Source of the DNA: Brachybacterium aquaticum
Lineage (GTDB): Bacteria > Actinomycetota > Actinomycetes > Actinomycetales > Dermabacteraceae
Reading direction: 5' to 3'
DNA: 64,000 nt
Assembly: GCF_014204755.1 (NCBI RefSeq)
Contig: NZ_JACHLZ010000001.1
Location: forward strand, 2,170,001 to 2,234,000
Of this stretch, positions 16,822 to 26,134 are shown piece after piece. A model generated the notes under the pieces. The model searched no databases and was not told where the DNA came from. It saw only the letters and a list, made by a program, of their open reading frames with translations. How positions within the stretch are numbered: position 1 is the stretch's first letter; each line of letters begins with the position of its first letter. Position numbers and translations under genes: made by a program.

Positions 16822-19491
16822 ATGACCGATACCGCACCGCACCAGAGCGCCTCCATCCCCGACCGCCCCTCCCTCGAGGGTCTGGAGGAGAAGTGGGACG
16901 GCGTATGGAGCGAGCAGCAGCTGTACGCCTTCGACCCGGACACCACCCGTGACCAGGTCTTCAGCGTCGACACCCCGCCGCCCACCGCGTCGGGCTCCCT
17001 GCACATCGGCCACGTCTTCGGCTACTCGCAGGCGGACATGATCGTGCGCTACCAGCGCATGCGCGGCAAGAACGTGTTCTACCCGCTGGGCTGGGACGAC
17101 AACGGCCTGCCCACCGAGCGCCGCGCCCAGAACTACTACGGCGTGCGCTGCGATCCGTCGCTGCCCTACGACCCGGACTTCACGCCCCCGCAGGTGGGCG
17201 GCGACAACAAGTCCGCGAAGGCCGCGAACCAGCTGCCGATCTCGCGCCGCAACTTCATCGAGCTGTGCGAGCAGCTGACCACCCTGGACGAGAAGTCCTT
17301 CGAGGAGGTCTTCCGCACCCTGGGCCTGTCGGTGGACTGGAACCACAGCTACCAGACGATCAACGCACACTCCCGCGCCACCTCCCAGCGCGCCTTCCTG
17401 GAGAACCTCGCCGCCGGCCAGGCCTACCAGGCCGAGGCCCCCACCATGTGGGACGTCACCTACCGCACGGCGGTGGCGCAGGCCGAGCAGGAGGACCGCG
17501 ACCGCGACGGTGCCTACCACCGCATCGGCTTCACCCGCACGGACGGCACCGGTGAGCAGGTGTTCATCGAGACCACCCGCCCGGAGCTGCTGCCCGCGTG
17601 CGTGGCCCTGGTCGCCCATCCGGACGATGAGCGCTACCACGAGCTGTTCGGCACCACCGTCGTCTCCCCGATCTTCGGGGTCGAGGTGCCGGTCAAGGCC
17701 CACCCCCTCGCCCAGCCCGACAAGGGTGCTGGCATTGCGATGATCTGCACCTTCGGCGACGCGAACGACGTCATCTGGTGGCGCGAGCTCGGGCTGCCCA
17801 CCCGCTCGGTCATCGGCCGCGACGGCCGCTTCCTGCCCGAGGCGCCGTGGATCTCCTCGGCCGAGGGCCAGGCCGCCTACGCGGAGCTCGCGGGCCTGAC
17901 CGTGTTCAGCGCCCAGAAGAAGGTCGTCGAGATGGTCACCGAGTCCGGTGACCTCGTCGGCGAGCCCAAGAAGATCTCCCACCCCGTGAAGTTCTACGAG
18001 AACGGCGACAAGCCGCTGGAGTTCGTCACCTCCCGCCAGTGGTACCTCACCAACGGCGGCCGCGACACCTCCGAGGGCGGGCTGCGCGACGAGCTCATCG
18101 CCCGCGGCAAGGAGCTGACCTGGCACCCGGCCTACATGGAGTCCCGCTACCGCAACTGGGTGGAGGGCCTGGCCGGTGACTGGCTGATCTCCCGCCAGCG
18201 CTTCTACGGCGTGCCCTTCCCGGTCTGGTACGCGGTGGGCGAGGACGGCGAGACCGACTACGACACCGTGCTCACCCCGCCCGTCGAGGACCTGCCGATC
18301 GATCCCACGATCGACGTCCCCGCCGGGTACACCGAGGCGCAGCGGAACCAGCCCGGCGGCTTCGTCGCCGACCCCGACATCCTGGACACCTGGGCCACCT
18401 CGTCCCTGAGCCCGCAGCTCGCCGGCGGCTGGAACTCGGACCCTGACCTGTTCGGCAAGGTGTACCCGATGGACCTGCGCCCGCAGGGCCACGACATCAT
18501 CCGCACCTGGCTGTTCTCCACGATCGTCCGCTCGCACCTGCAGCAGGACGCGCTGCCGTGGAAGCACGCCTCGATCAACGGCTGGATCCTGGACCCGGAC
18601 CGCAAGAAGATGTCCAAGTCCAAGGGCAACGTGGTCACCCCCATCGGGCTGCTGCAGCAGCACGGCTCCGACGGTGTGCGCTACTGGGCGGGCCGGGCCC
18701 GCCAGGGCGTGGACACCGCTTTCGACGAGGGCCAGATGAAGATCGGCCGACGCCTGGCGATCAAGATCCTCAACGCCTCGAAGTTCGCCCTGGGCTTCGG
18801 CGAGGCGCCCGCGGATCCCGCCGGTCGTCTGGCCGCGGACCCGTCCGTGGTCACCGATCCGCTGGACCGGGCGCTGCTGGCCCAGCTCGCGGACGTGGTC
18901 GAGCAGGCCACCGCCGCGAACGACGACATGGACTACGCCCGCGCCCTCGAGGTCGTCGAGCCCTTCTTCTGGGCGTTCTGCGACGACTACATCGAGCTGG
19001 TCAAGGAGCGCGCCCACGGCAACTCGGAGGCCGGCGAGGCCGGGGCCGCCTCGGCCCGTGCGGCGCTCGCGATCACCCTCGAGGTGCTGCTGCGTCTGTT
19101 CGCGCCGGTGGTCGTGTTCGCGACCGAGGAGGTCTGGTCGTGGTGGCGAGGCGGCTCCGTGCACACCCAGCCCTGGCCGGAGGCCGCGCCGCTGCGCGAG
19201 GCCGCCCAAGGCCAGGACGCGGCGCTGGTGGACACCGTCGCCCAGGCCGCGATCGTGCTGCGCCGCATCAAGTCCGACGCGAAGGTCTCCCAGAAGACCC
19301 CGATCCTGTCGCTGCGCCTGGTCGCTCCGACCGGGCAGCTCGCGCACCTCGAGGCCGCCCGGGGCGACCTGATCGCGCTGGGCCGGATCGAGCAGCTGGA
19401 GCTGGCCGGGGCGGAGGACGCCGAGGGCCTGCGCACCGAGGACGTCGAGCTGGGCGAGCCGCCGGTGAAGCAGCCCCGCAACCAGGGCTGA
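16822..19491 (+). CDS. valS: Valyl-tRNA synthetase
   Basis: 889 residues, class I synthetase that charges tRNA-Val. The HIGH box reads S-G-S-L-H-I-G-H-V-F near residue 60 and the KMSKS box K-K-M-S-K-S-K-G-N near 600. The editing (CP1) domain lies between, including T-T-R-P-E. The length suits the short ValS form that lacks a long C-terminal coiled coil. ATG 16822 follows AACAAT by seven bases, consistent with a leaderless start; in-frame ATG 16813 would add three residues. Confidence 0.95.
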   Translation: MTDTAPHQSASIPDRPSLEGLEEKWDGVWSEQQLYAFDPDTTRDQVFSVDTPPPTASGSLHIGHVFGYSQADMIVRYQRMRGKNVFYPLGWDDNGLPTERRAQNYYGVRCDPSLPYDPDFTPPQVGGDNKSAKAANQLPISRRNFIELCEQLTTLDEKSFEEVFRTLGLSVDWNHSYQTINAHSRATSQRAFLENLAAGQAYQAEAPTMWDVTYRTAVAQAEQEDRDRDGAYHRIGFTRTDGTGEQVFIETTRPELLPACVALVAHPDDERYHELFGTTVVSPIFGVEVPVKAHPLAQPDKGAGIAMICTFGDANDVIWWRELGLPTRSVIGRDGRFLPEAPWISSAEGQAAYAELAGLTVFSAQKKVVEMVTESGDLVGEPKKISHPVKFYENGDKPLEFVTSRQWYLTNGGRDTSEGGLRDELIARGKELTWHPAYMESRYRNWVEGLAGDWLISRQRFYGVPFPVWYAVGEDGETDYDTVLTPPVEDLPIDPTIDVPAGYTEAQRNQPGGFVADPDILDTWATSSLSPQLAGGWNSDPDLFGKVYPMDLRPQGHDIIRTWLFSTIVRSHLQQDALPWKHASINGWILDPDRKKMSKSKGNVVTPIGLLQQHGSDGVRYWAGRARQGVDTAFDEGQMKIGRRLAIKILNASKFALGFGEAPADPAGRLAADPSVVTDPLDRALLAQLADVVEQATAANDDMDYARALEVVEPFFWAFCDDYIELVKERAHGNSEAGEAGAASARAALAITLEVLLRLFAPVVVFATEEVWSWWRGGSVHTQPWPEAAPLREAAQGQDAALVDTVAQAAIVLRRIKSDAKVSQKTPILSLRLVAPTGQLAHLEAARGDLIALGRIEQLELAGAEDAEGLRTEDVELGEPPVKQPRNQG

Positions 19492-19582
19492 GCGCCAACT
19501 CCCGAAGGCACGGCCTCCGCCCCTCCGCAGGTCCCCGCCCCGTTGCGCGCGCCGTCCCGGCGCCCGTGGCGGGGCGGCGTGC

Positions 19583-21370
19583 TCAGCGCACGATCTCGCG
19601 GTGCCCGGCGTCCAGGCGCCGGGTCCAGCCGCGGGAGTCGAGGTGCTCGAGCAGCGGGATGACGATGCGGCGCGTGGTGTCCAGCGCCTGACGGGCCTGG
19701 CTGGTGGTGAAGGGCTGGTCGAGCCGGGCGAGCTCGCGCATGGCGAGCGCGGGAGCGGTGGGCAGCAGCACCACCCCGTCGGCCAGGCGCAGCAGGCGCC
19801 CCTGCGCGGCCGCGGCCGCGATCTCCTTCGGCCCGAGCTTCAGGGCGGTGAGGTCGTCGGACTCCGGGGCGCGGAAGGGTGCTGCGGCCAGGCGCTTCTC
19901 CAGCTCCGCCACGGCCTGCTCGGCCGCGCCGAGCCCGGCGACCGTCTGCGGGTCGCGCACCCGGCCGGCCTCCTGGCGCAGACCCGCGGCAGTGACCACC
20001 GCGTCGAGCAGGGTGGGATCGGGCAGGCCGAGCGCGTCGATCGCGGCCTTGCGCGGTACCCCGGCGGAGAGAGGGTCCTCGCGGCGGTCACGCTCGACGA
20101 GCGCGGCGAGCCGCTCGCTCCAGGCAGTCGATGCTGCGCCGTCCACGAGCCAGGGCCCGTGCCCGGTGATCCCGTCCGGCAGTGTCTCGGGCACCTCGAT
20201 CCCGTAGCGCGCCAGCTCCTCGCGGCGGACGACCCCGCGGCGGGTCACCTCGTGGACGAGGTCGCCGCCGACGGGCATGGCCTCGAGCGCCGCACGGCGT
20301 CGGGCACCGTCGCCGCGGCGGGTGAGGGAGGGCGGGTCCACGTCGAGGATCTGCACGCCCGTGCGGACGCTGCGGGAGCCGCTGCCGCGCAGCACCATCC
20401 GGTCGCCGACGCGAAGCGGCAGCTCACGGTCCAGGGTGAGGCGGGCGTGGTCCTCGCCGAGCGGGCGCACGCGGGCGGGCACGGCGGCGGTGCCGACATG
20501 CACGACGAGCTCCCCCGGGGCGCTCTCGAGGTCCACGCCGCTGGTGCGGCGCACGTCCACGAGCGCAGTGCGCGCGAAGGCGCCGGGGGTCAGCAGCGCG
20601 TCCCCGCGATGGACCTGTTCGGTGGTGACGCCGCGCAGGTTCACGGCGGCACGGCTGACGGGGCCGAGCGCGTCCACGGGGCCGCCGCGGCTCTGCACGG
20701 CGCGCACGGCGACCTCGCCGCTGTGGGCGGCGCCGACGAGCTCGAGCCGGTCCTCGGGGGCGAGGGTTCCGGCGGCGAGGGTGCCGGTGACCACGGTCCC
20801 GGCGCCGGAGATGGAGAAGGCACGGTCCACCCACAGCCGTACGGGCGCGGCGGCCGACGGCAGGCGCGCCGCCTCGACCGCCCGGTCCAGCTCGTCGCGC
20901 AGCGCGTCCATCCCCTGCCCAGTGACGGCGGAGACCGCGACCGCCGGAGCATTCGCGAGGCCGGTGCCGGCGAGCTCCTGTCGGGCTTCGGCGACGACCG
21001 CGTCGACGCGGTCCGGGGCGAGGTCGGCGCGGGTGATCACCAGCAGCCCCTGGTCGATGCCGAGGGCCGCGACGGCGTCGCGATGGTCCGAGGACTGGGC
21101 CTGCCAGCCCTCGTCGGCCGCGACGACGAAGCAGACGATGGGGGCCGGGCCGATGCCGGCGAGCATGTTCCCGAGGAACCGCTCGTGGCCGGGGACGTCC
21201 ACGAAGGAGACCTCGCGGCCGGACGGAAGCTGGGTCCACGCGAAGCCGAGGTCGATGGTGAGGCCGCGCTGCTTCTCCTCGTCCCAGCGGTCCGGCTCGA
21301 TGCCGGTCAGGGCGCGCACGAGGGTGGACTTGCCGTGGTCGACGTGCCCGGCGGTCGCGATGACCTGCAT
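19583..21370 (-). CDS. selB: Selenocysteine-specific translation elongation factor SelB
   Basis: 595 residues. G domain: P-loop G-H-V-D-H-G-K-S at 8-15, switch region with R-G-L-T-I-D-L, G3 D-V-P-G-H-E near 58-63, and G4 as T-R-A-D in place of N-K-x-D. EF-Tu-like beta-barrels follow, then C-terminal winged helices (~residues 400-595) that bind the SECIS hairpin. SelB delivers Sec-tRNA to UGA codons followed by SECIS. ATG overlaps the selA stop as TGATG. The client formate dehydrogenase lies about 5 kb away. Confidence 0.95.
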   Translation of the reverse strand: MQVIATAGHVDHGKSTLVRALTGIEPDRWDEEKQRGLTIDLGFAWTQLPSGREVSFVDVPGHERFLGNMLAGIGPAPIVCFVVAADEGWQAQSSDHRDAVAALGIDQGLLVITRADLAPDRVDAVVAEARQELAGTGLANAPAVAVSAVTGQGMDALRDELDRAVEAARLPSAAAPVRLWVDRAFSISGAGTVVTGTLAAGTLAPEDRLELVGAAHSGEVAVRAVQSRGGPVDALGPVSRAAVNLRGVTTEQVHRGDALLTPGAFARTALVDVRRTSGVDLESAPGELVVHVGTAAVPARVRPLGEDHARLTLDRELPLRVGDRMVLRGSGSRSVRTGVQILDVDPPSLTRRGDGARRRAALEAMPVGGDLVHEVTRRGVVRREELARYGIEVPETLPDGITGHGPWLVDGAASTAWSERLAALVERDRREDPLSAGVPRKAAIDALGLPDPTLLDAVVTAAGLRQEAGRVRDPQTVAGLGAAEQAVAELEKRLAAAPFRAPESDDLTALKLGPKEIAAAAAQGRLLRLADGVVLLPTAPALAMRELARLDQPFTTSQARQALDTTRRIVIPLLEHLDSRGWTRRLDAGHREIVR

Positions 21371-22725
21371 CAGCGCTTCCCGTCGGCGGTGATGACCGCA
21401 CCCGCGCGGGCGGCTTCGATCGCGGCGGCGAGGGTGTCGTCGGCCTCGCCCGGCACGCAGCGCAGGTCCAGCAGGCAGGCGTCGTCGCGGACGGTCGCGA
21501 CCACGGCGGGCTCCCCGGCGCGCAGGGGCGCGGCGAGCCCGGGCTCGAGGGCGAGGGCCCAGCCGGGCAGGGGCACCTCGGCTCCTCCCCCGCCGCCGAC
21601 GCGGCCGTCATGCGGGACGACGCTGCCGCCGACGCGCTCGGCGAGGCGCGCGGTGCGCTCCCGCAGCGCCACCGGGTCCTGGCGCAGTGCGGCGAGCACG
21701 GGCGGGACCGGTCCGGCGAGGGTCGCCTCGAGCGCGGCGAGGGCGAGCTTGTCGGCGCGGACCGCACGGGCGAGCGGATGGCGGGCCAGGCGCGCGATGA
21801 CCTCGGCGCGGCCCAGCAGGATCCCGGCCTGGGGGCCGCCGAGCAGCTTGTCGCCGCTGGTGAGGACCACGTCCGCGCCGTCGGCGAGGGCAGTGGCGGT
21901 GTCGGGCTCGGCGGGCAGGGCCGGCTCCGGGGCCAGCAGCCCGGAGCCGAGGTCCGCGATGAGCGGGACGCCGTGGGCGTGGGCGATCCCTGCGAGCTCG
22001 GCGATGCCGACCTCGCTCGTGAATCCCTCGATGCGGTAGTTGCTGGTGTGGACCTTGAGGACCGCGCCGACGGTCCCGCCCGCGAGGGCGTCGCGGTAGT
22101 CCGCGGCGTGGGTGCGGTTGGTGGTGCCGACCTCGCGCACCTGCGCCCCGGCGGAGGCGACGAGCTCGGCGAGGCGGAAGCCGGCCCCGATCTCCACGAG
22201 CTCGCCGCGGCTCCACAGCACCTCTCGGCCCGCGGCGAGCGCGGTCGTGGCCAGCAGCAGGGCGGCGGCGCCGTTGTTGACCACCAGGGCGTCCTCCGCG
22301 GCGGGGCAGGCGGCGAGCAGAGCGGCCCGGGCACCGGCGCCGCGGCGGGCGCGGGCACCGGTGGCGAGGTCGAACTCGACGTCGGTGTACCCGCTCGCGT
22401 CCTGCAGGGCCTGCCGGGCGGCGGCGGAGAGCGGGGCCCGGCCGAGGTTCGTGTGAACGATGACCCCGGTCGCGTTCAGCACCGGACGCAGCGAGGAGGC
22501 GCTGTGCTCCCCGAGCGCGGCGAGCACCGCGGCCTGCACATCCTCCGGGGCGATCTCCCCGCGGCGGGCACGGTCCTGGGCGGCGCGGACCACGTCGCGC
22601 ACCACCCGCTCCCCCATCGACCCGCTCGCGGCGACGACCTCGGGCAGGGCGAGCAGATGATCGGTGCGCGGGATGCGGCGACGAGGGTCCTGCGCGCCCT
22701 GGTCGCCGGTCGGGGACTGCGGCAC
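21370..22725 (-). CDS. selA: L-seryl-tRNA(Sec) selenium transferase SelA
   Basis: 451 residues. A PLP enzyme that converts Ser-tRNA-Sec to Sec-tRNA-Sec with selenophosphate. N-terminal domain with R-R-R-I-P-R-T-D, then S-S-L-R-P-V-L-N-A-T-G-V-I-V-H-T-N-L-G-R, and the PLP-binding Lys near 293 (T-S-G-D-K-L-L-G-G-P-Q-A-G). I place the start at GTG 22725 because a perfect AGGAGG lies four bases upstream and the protein then begins just before the conserved R-R-R-I-P box. The longer open frame to 22899 would run through the tRNA-Sec gene. Confidence 0.95.
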   Translation of the reverse strand: MPQSPTGDQGAQDPRRRIPRTDHLLALPEVVAASGSMGERVVRDVVRAAQDRARRGEIAPEDVQAAVLAALGEHSASSLRPVLNATGVIVHTNLGRAPLSAAARQALQDASGYTDVEFDLATGARARRGAGARAALLAACPAAEDALVVNNGAAALLLATTALAAGREVLWSRGELVEIGAGFRLAELVASAGAQVREVGTTNRTHAADYRDALAGGTVGAVLKVHTSNYRIEGFTSEVGIAELAGIAHAHGVPLIADLGSGLLAPEPALPAEPDTATALADGADVVLTSGDKLLGGPQAGILLGRAEVIARLARHPLARAVRADKLALAALEATLAGPVPPVLAALRQDPVALRERTARLAERVGGSVVPHDGRVGGGGGAEVPLPGWALALEPGLAAPLRAGEPAVVATVRDDACLLDLRCVPGEADDTLAAAIEAARAGAVITADGKR

Positions 22726-22795
22726 GGGACCTCCTGCGCACGGGATCGGACGTCCGTCGGTCGGCGGCTGCGGCGGGGCCGATGGGACGGTGGCG

Positions 22796-22890
22796 TGGCG
22801 GAGGCGGACGGGAATCGAACCCGCCAGACCGAGATGCTCGGTCTCACCGGTTTTGAAGACCGGGGCGCCCACCAGGACACGTACGCCTCC
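22796..22890 (-). tRNA. selC: tRNA-Sec (UCA anticodon)
   Basis: 95 nt including an encoded 3' CCA. The acceptor GGAGGCG pairs with CGCCTCC. The anticodon loop CTTCAAA (anticodon TCA at 22854-22856) sits on a CCGGT/ACCGG stem. A long variable arm (GAGACCGA...TCTCGGTC) and a standard T-arm with GTTCGATTC complete the SelC-type fold. It lies 70 bp upstream of selA in the same orientation, so tRNA and selAB may share a promoter. It decodes the UGA at 28861-28863. Confidence 0.95.
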
Positions 22891-22952
22891 GCCGCCCACC
22901 GTATCACCGCGGGACCTGCGACGACTCCCGCCGCCGGAGGGCGGGAGCGGAC

Positions 22953-22958
22953 TATGGT
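22953..22958 (+). promoter_or_regulatory. -10 element for leaderless selD
   Basis: TATGGT (TANNNT type) followed by six bases and then the selD ATG; no Shine-Dalgarno. Only 74 bp separate selD from the divergent tRNA-Sec gene. Confidence 0.5.
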
Positions 22959-22964
22959 CGTGCC

Positions 22965-23984
22965 ATGAGCGAGAGCACGATCCAACCCCTGTCCCGTCCT
23001 TCGATCCGTCTGACCACCATGGCCCACGGCGGCGGCTGCGCCTCCAAGATCCCGCCGGGCGAGCTGGAGGAGGTCGTCTCGTCGCTGGCCGAGCAGAGCT
23101 ACGACCAGGTCATCGTGGGGCTGGACGACGGCGACGACGCCGCAGCGGTGCGGATCGGCGGGCCGGACGGCCAGACCGCCGTGCTCTCCACCGCGGACTT
23201 CTTCACCCCCGTGGTCGACGACCCCTACGACTGGGGCCGAATCGCTGCGGCCAACGCCCTCTCGGACATCTACGCGATGGGGGGCGACCCGGTGGTCGCG
23301 ATCAACCTCGTGGGCTGGCCGCGCGAGGTGCTGCCCTACGAGCTCCTGCAGCGGGTCCTCGAAGGCGGCCTCGCCGTCGCCAAGGAGGCCGGCGTCCCGG
23401 TGATCGGCGGGCACTCGGTGGACGATCCGGAGCCGAAGTACGGCATGGCCGTCACCGGCACCGCCCACCCGGACCGCCTGCTGCGCAACGACGCCGCGGA
23501 GGCGGGCCTGCCGCTGACCCTCACCAAGCCGCTCGGCGTGGGCCTGCTGAACAACCGCCACAAATCCACCGGCGACGTGTTCCCTTCGGCGATCGAGACG
23601 ATGACGACCCTGAACCGCGACGCCTCGAAGGCGGCGCTCGCGGCCGGGGTGCGCGCGGCCACCGACATCACCGGCTTCGGTCTGCTGGGGCACCTGTTCA
23701 AGATGGGCCGCGCCTCCGGCGTGGGCGCGGTGATCGATCGCGCCGCCGTGCCGCTGGTCGACGGGGCGGCGGAGGCGCTGCGGGACGGGTTCGTCTCCGG
23801 CGGTACCCGTCGCAACCTCCACTGGGTGCGCCACGCGGTGCGCCCGGGCGCCGGGATCACCGAGGACGATCTGCTGATGCTCGCGGATGCGCAGACCTCG
23901 GGCGGTCTGCTCGTGGTCGGCGAGGTGCCCGGCTACCCGGTGATCGGCGAGACCGTCGCGGGCGAGGGCATCGAAGTGCGCTGA
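22965..23984 (+). CDS. selD: Selenophosphate synthetase SelD
   Basis: 339 residues. Makes selenophosphate from selenide and ATP. The N-terminal catalytic loop reads H-G-G-G-C-A-S-K-I: the Cys and Lys equivalent to E. coli C17 and K20 are present, while the second Cys of G-C-G-C-K is Ser. So this SelD is a Cys form, not itself a selenoprotein. Further PurM/SelD motifs: D-D-A-A-A-V, T-A-D-F-F-T-P, A-A-N-A-L-S-D-I-Y-A-M-G-G and G-G-H-S-V-D-D-P-E. Divergent from tRNA-Sec-selA-selB. Confidence 0.95.
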   Translation: MSESTIQPLSRPSIRLTTMAHGGGCASKIPPGELEEVVSSLAEQSYDQVIVGLDDGDDAAAVRIGGPDGQTAVLSTADFFTPVVDDPYDWGRIAAANALSDIYAMGGDPVVAINLVGWPREVLPYELLQRVLEGGLAVAKEAGVPVIGGHSVDDPEPKYGMAVTGTAHPDRLLRNDAAEAGLPLTLTKPLGVGLLNNRHKSTGDVFPSAIETMTTLNRDASKAALAAGVRAATDITGFGLLGHLFKMGRASGVGAVIDRAAVPLVDGAAEALRDGFVSGGTRRNLHWVRHAVRPGAGITEDDLLMLADAQTSGGLLVVGEVPGYPVIGETVAGEGIEVR

Positions 23985-23998
23985 GTCCCGGGCGACCC

Positions 23999-24020
23999 GG
24001 CGGGCCCAGGCCGGCCCGCC
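23999..24020. terminator. Hairpin between convergent selD and nrfD-like gene
   Basis: GGCGGGCC and GGCCCGCC form a perfect eight-base stem with a six-base loop, filling most of the 36-bp gap between the two stop codons. Confidence 0.6.
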
Positions 24021-25136
24021 TCAGCCGACGGTCGTGATCGAGTCGTCGGTGATGCCGGCGGCGCGGCGGGCGGCCAGGCGCGCCTTCTGCGGCTCGATGA
24101 CGCGGCGCGGGTCCTTGGCGGACTCGAGCCCGGCCTCGAGCACCCCGAAGCGGGTCAGTGCCGAGGAGGCCAGCAGCGCGGCGCCGCTCGCGGCGGCGAT
24201 CCACCGGTTGCGCCCGCCGAGCAGGGTGCCGATGCCGCCCGCGATCGCGAGGCGCTCGGACCACTTCAGCATCGCCCCGGCCCTGCCGGTCTCCAGCGGC
24301 TCCCGCTCCAGCGGATGCATGGACTCCTTCATCAGGTGCATGCTCGCCACGTCGCCGGCGACCCCGGCGGTGGCGAGCAGGCGGGCCGGACCGGCCTCGG
24401 CGACCGGGGTGCTGAGCATCGCGGCGCCGCCCGCGGCGAGGCTCGCCGAGGAGACGAAGAGGTAGGAGAGGTGGCCGCGGCCGGCCTCCCAGGTGGGGAC
24501 CACGGTATTGCCCAGCAGCGCACCGGTGTACGAGGCGAGCAGTGGGGCGAGTCCGGCCTGGGCCACGGACACCGGGCCCTCCACGCCGCGGAGCAGGGTG
24601 CGCAGCGGCCCGAGCGGCACGCGCTCCCCGGTCAGAGTGTCCACCTCGAGCGCGGCGAGCACGCCGGAGACGGTGCCGTAGCCGGCCACCACCCAGGTCC
24701 CGAGGCTCATCGGGGAGGTGATCTTCACGGTGCGCATCATGTTCAGGAACCGCTCGGGGCGGCCCAGGTCCTCGATCAGCGCGACGGTGCCGAGGCCCAC
24801 GGCGCCGAGCGCCGTCAGCCGGGCGTTGCGGCGCAGCACGGGCCGGCCCGTGCACTGGGCACCGAAGGCCAGCAGCCCGGACCCGCCGGCGACGCCGCCG
24901 AGGAACAGGTACACGGCGATCGGCGCCTCCCACGGCGGCGCCTTGACGACGGGGCGGCCGTAGTAGGAGTCGTACTCGTCGGACCGCTCGAACTCGACGT
25001 CCTCGACGACCGCGCCCTCACGGGACCCGTCGCCCATGCCGACCTCGCCGAGGCTGCGGCGGCGACGCCCTCTGCCGCCTCCACGGCGGCGAGGCTGCTG
25101 CGGGGGCCGGTCGGCGTCGAACTCGCTGACGCTCAT
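24021..25136 (-). CDS. nrfD: NrfD/PsrC-like membrane subunit of formate dehydrogenase
   Basis: 371 residues. An Arg/Gly-rich cytoplasmic N-terminus (R-R-R-G-G-G-R-G) precedes about eight hydrophobic segments with the NrfD look: A-P-I-A-V-Y-L-F-L-G-G-V-A-G-G near residue 75, D-L-G-R-P-E-R-F, and S-P-M-S-L-G-T-W. NrfD/PsrC proteins exchange electrons between an FeS subunit and membrane quinone and carry no haem. ATG 25136 overlaps the FeS-subunit stop as ATGA. It would link formate oxidation to menaquinone. Confidence 0.88.
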   Translation of the reverse strand: MSVSEFDADRPPQQPRRRGGGRGRRRRSLGEVGMGDGSREGAVVEDVEFERSDEYDSYYGRPVVKAPPWEAPIAVYLFLGGVAGGSGLLAFGAQCTGRPVLRRNARLTALGAVGLGTVALIEDLGRPERFLNMMRTVKITSPMSLGTWVVAGYGTVSGVLAALEVDTLTGERVPLGPLRTLLRGVEGPVSVAQAGLAPLLASYTGALLGNTVVPTWEAGRGHLSYLFVSSASLAAGGAAMLSTPVAEAGPARLLATAGVAGDVASMHLMKESMHPLEREPLETGRAGAMLKWSERLAIAGGIGTLLGGRNRWIAAASGAALLASSALTRFGVLEAGLESAKDPRRVIEPQKARLAARRAAGITDDSITTVG

Positions 25137-26134
25137 CGGCGGGCCCCCAGGAAGGACAGGGCCACGGCCGCGACCATCCCCGCCGCGGCGAGGCCGGTGC
25201 GGGCGTAGGTCCTCGGCAGCGACTTGGTGGGCACCTGCGGGTCGGGCGGGAGGCCGTACACCTCGGGCTCGTCCAGCAGCAGGAACACCGAACCGGTGCC
25301 GCCCACGCCGTCCTTGGGGTTCGCGCCGTACAGCCGCGCCTCGGTCATGCCGCGCTCGTGCAGGGTCGCGACGCGCTGCTTCGCGTCGGCCTTGAGGTCG
25401 GGGTGGTCGCCGAAGGTGATCGACTGGGTGGGGCAGGTCGCGGAGCAGGCGGGCTGCTCGCCGTCGACGAGGCGGTCGTAGCACAGCGTGCACTTGCTGG
25501 CGGTGCGGGCCCGTTCGTCCTTCTCCTCGCGGTGCGCGAAGGGCGAGACGGTGCCGTCGTCGCGGCGCTCGATGACCCCGAAGGGGCACGCGCTCACGCA
25601 GGTGCCGCAACCGTTGCACACGTCCTGCTGGACGACCACGGAGCCGAACTCGGAGCGGAAGATCGCACCGGTCGGGCACACGTCCAGGCATCCGGCGTTG
25701 GTACAGTGCTTGCACACGTCCGAGGACATCAGCCAGCGGAACTCGGGGGTGTCCGGCGGGGTGCGGTCGACCTGCGAGAGGTCCCCGGCGGGGGTCGCAC
25801 CGCGGGCCCCGGAGGACTTCGGGCCGATGGTCGGCATGCCGAGGCTGACGAGCTTCCGCCCGGACTCGCGAGCCTCCTCGATCCGCTCCTGGCCCTGCTC
25901 GACGAACGCGACGTGACGCCAGGTGTTCGCACCCAGGGCGCCGGTGTTGTCGTAGCTGGATCCGAGGATCTCGAGGTTGCCGTCGATGGGGTTGCGGTTC
26001 CACTCCTTGCACGCCACCTCGCAGGCCTTGCAGCCGATGCAGATCGAGGTGTCGGTGAAGAAGCCCTTTCGCGCGTGGTCGTGGCCCCAGCCGGTGTCGG
26101 CGGCGGGTCCCTCCGGTCCTGCGAGCAGGCTCAT
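25133..26134 (-). CDS. fdhB: Formate dehydrogenase iron-sulfur (beta) subunit
   Basis: 333 residues. Four ferredoxin-type Cys clusters: C-I-G-C-K-A-C-E-V-A-C near residue 32, C-K-H-C-T-N-A-G-C-L-D-V-C-P, C-N-G-C-G-T-C-V-S-A-C-P, and C-T-L-C-Y-D...C-S-A-T-C-P. This matches FdnH/HybA-like electron wires. The C-terminus has one hydrophobic helix (T-G-L-A-A-A-G-M-V-A-A-V-A-L), a membrane tether. No Tat or Sec signal is visible. ATG 26134 overlaps the fdhA stop as ATGA; GGAG lies upstream. Confidence 0.93.
   Translation of the reverse strand: MSLLAGPEGPAADTGWGHDHARKGFFTDTSICIGCKACEVACKEWNRNPIDGNLEILGSSYDNTGALGANTWRHVAFVEQGQERIEEARESGRKLVSLGMPTIGPKSSGARGATPAGDLSQVDRTPPDTPEFRWLMSSDVCKHCTNAGCLDVCPTGAIFRSEFGSVVVQQDVCNGCGTCVSACPFGVIERRDDGTVSPFAHREEKDERARTASKCTLCYDRLVDGEQPACSATCPTQSITFGDHPDLKADAKQRVATLHERGMTEARLYGANPKDGVGGTGSVFLLLDEPEVYGLPPDPQVPTKSLPRTYARTGLAAAGMVAAVALSFLGARR

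Noticed and set aside
16693..19347. An 884-codon frame opposite valS
   Set aside because: Same third-position GC effect; no recognisable motif, and valS is certain.
22726..22899. N-terminal extension of selA
   Set aside because: It would translate the tRNA-Sec gene; AGGAGG with GTG at 22725 is a better start.
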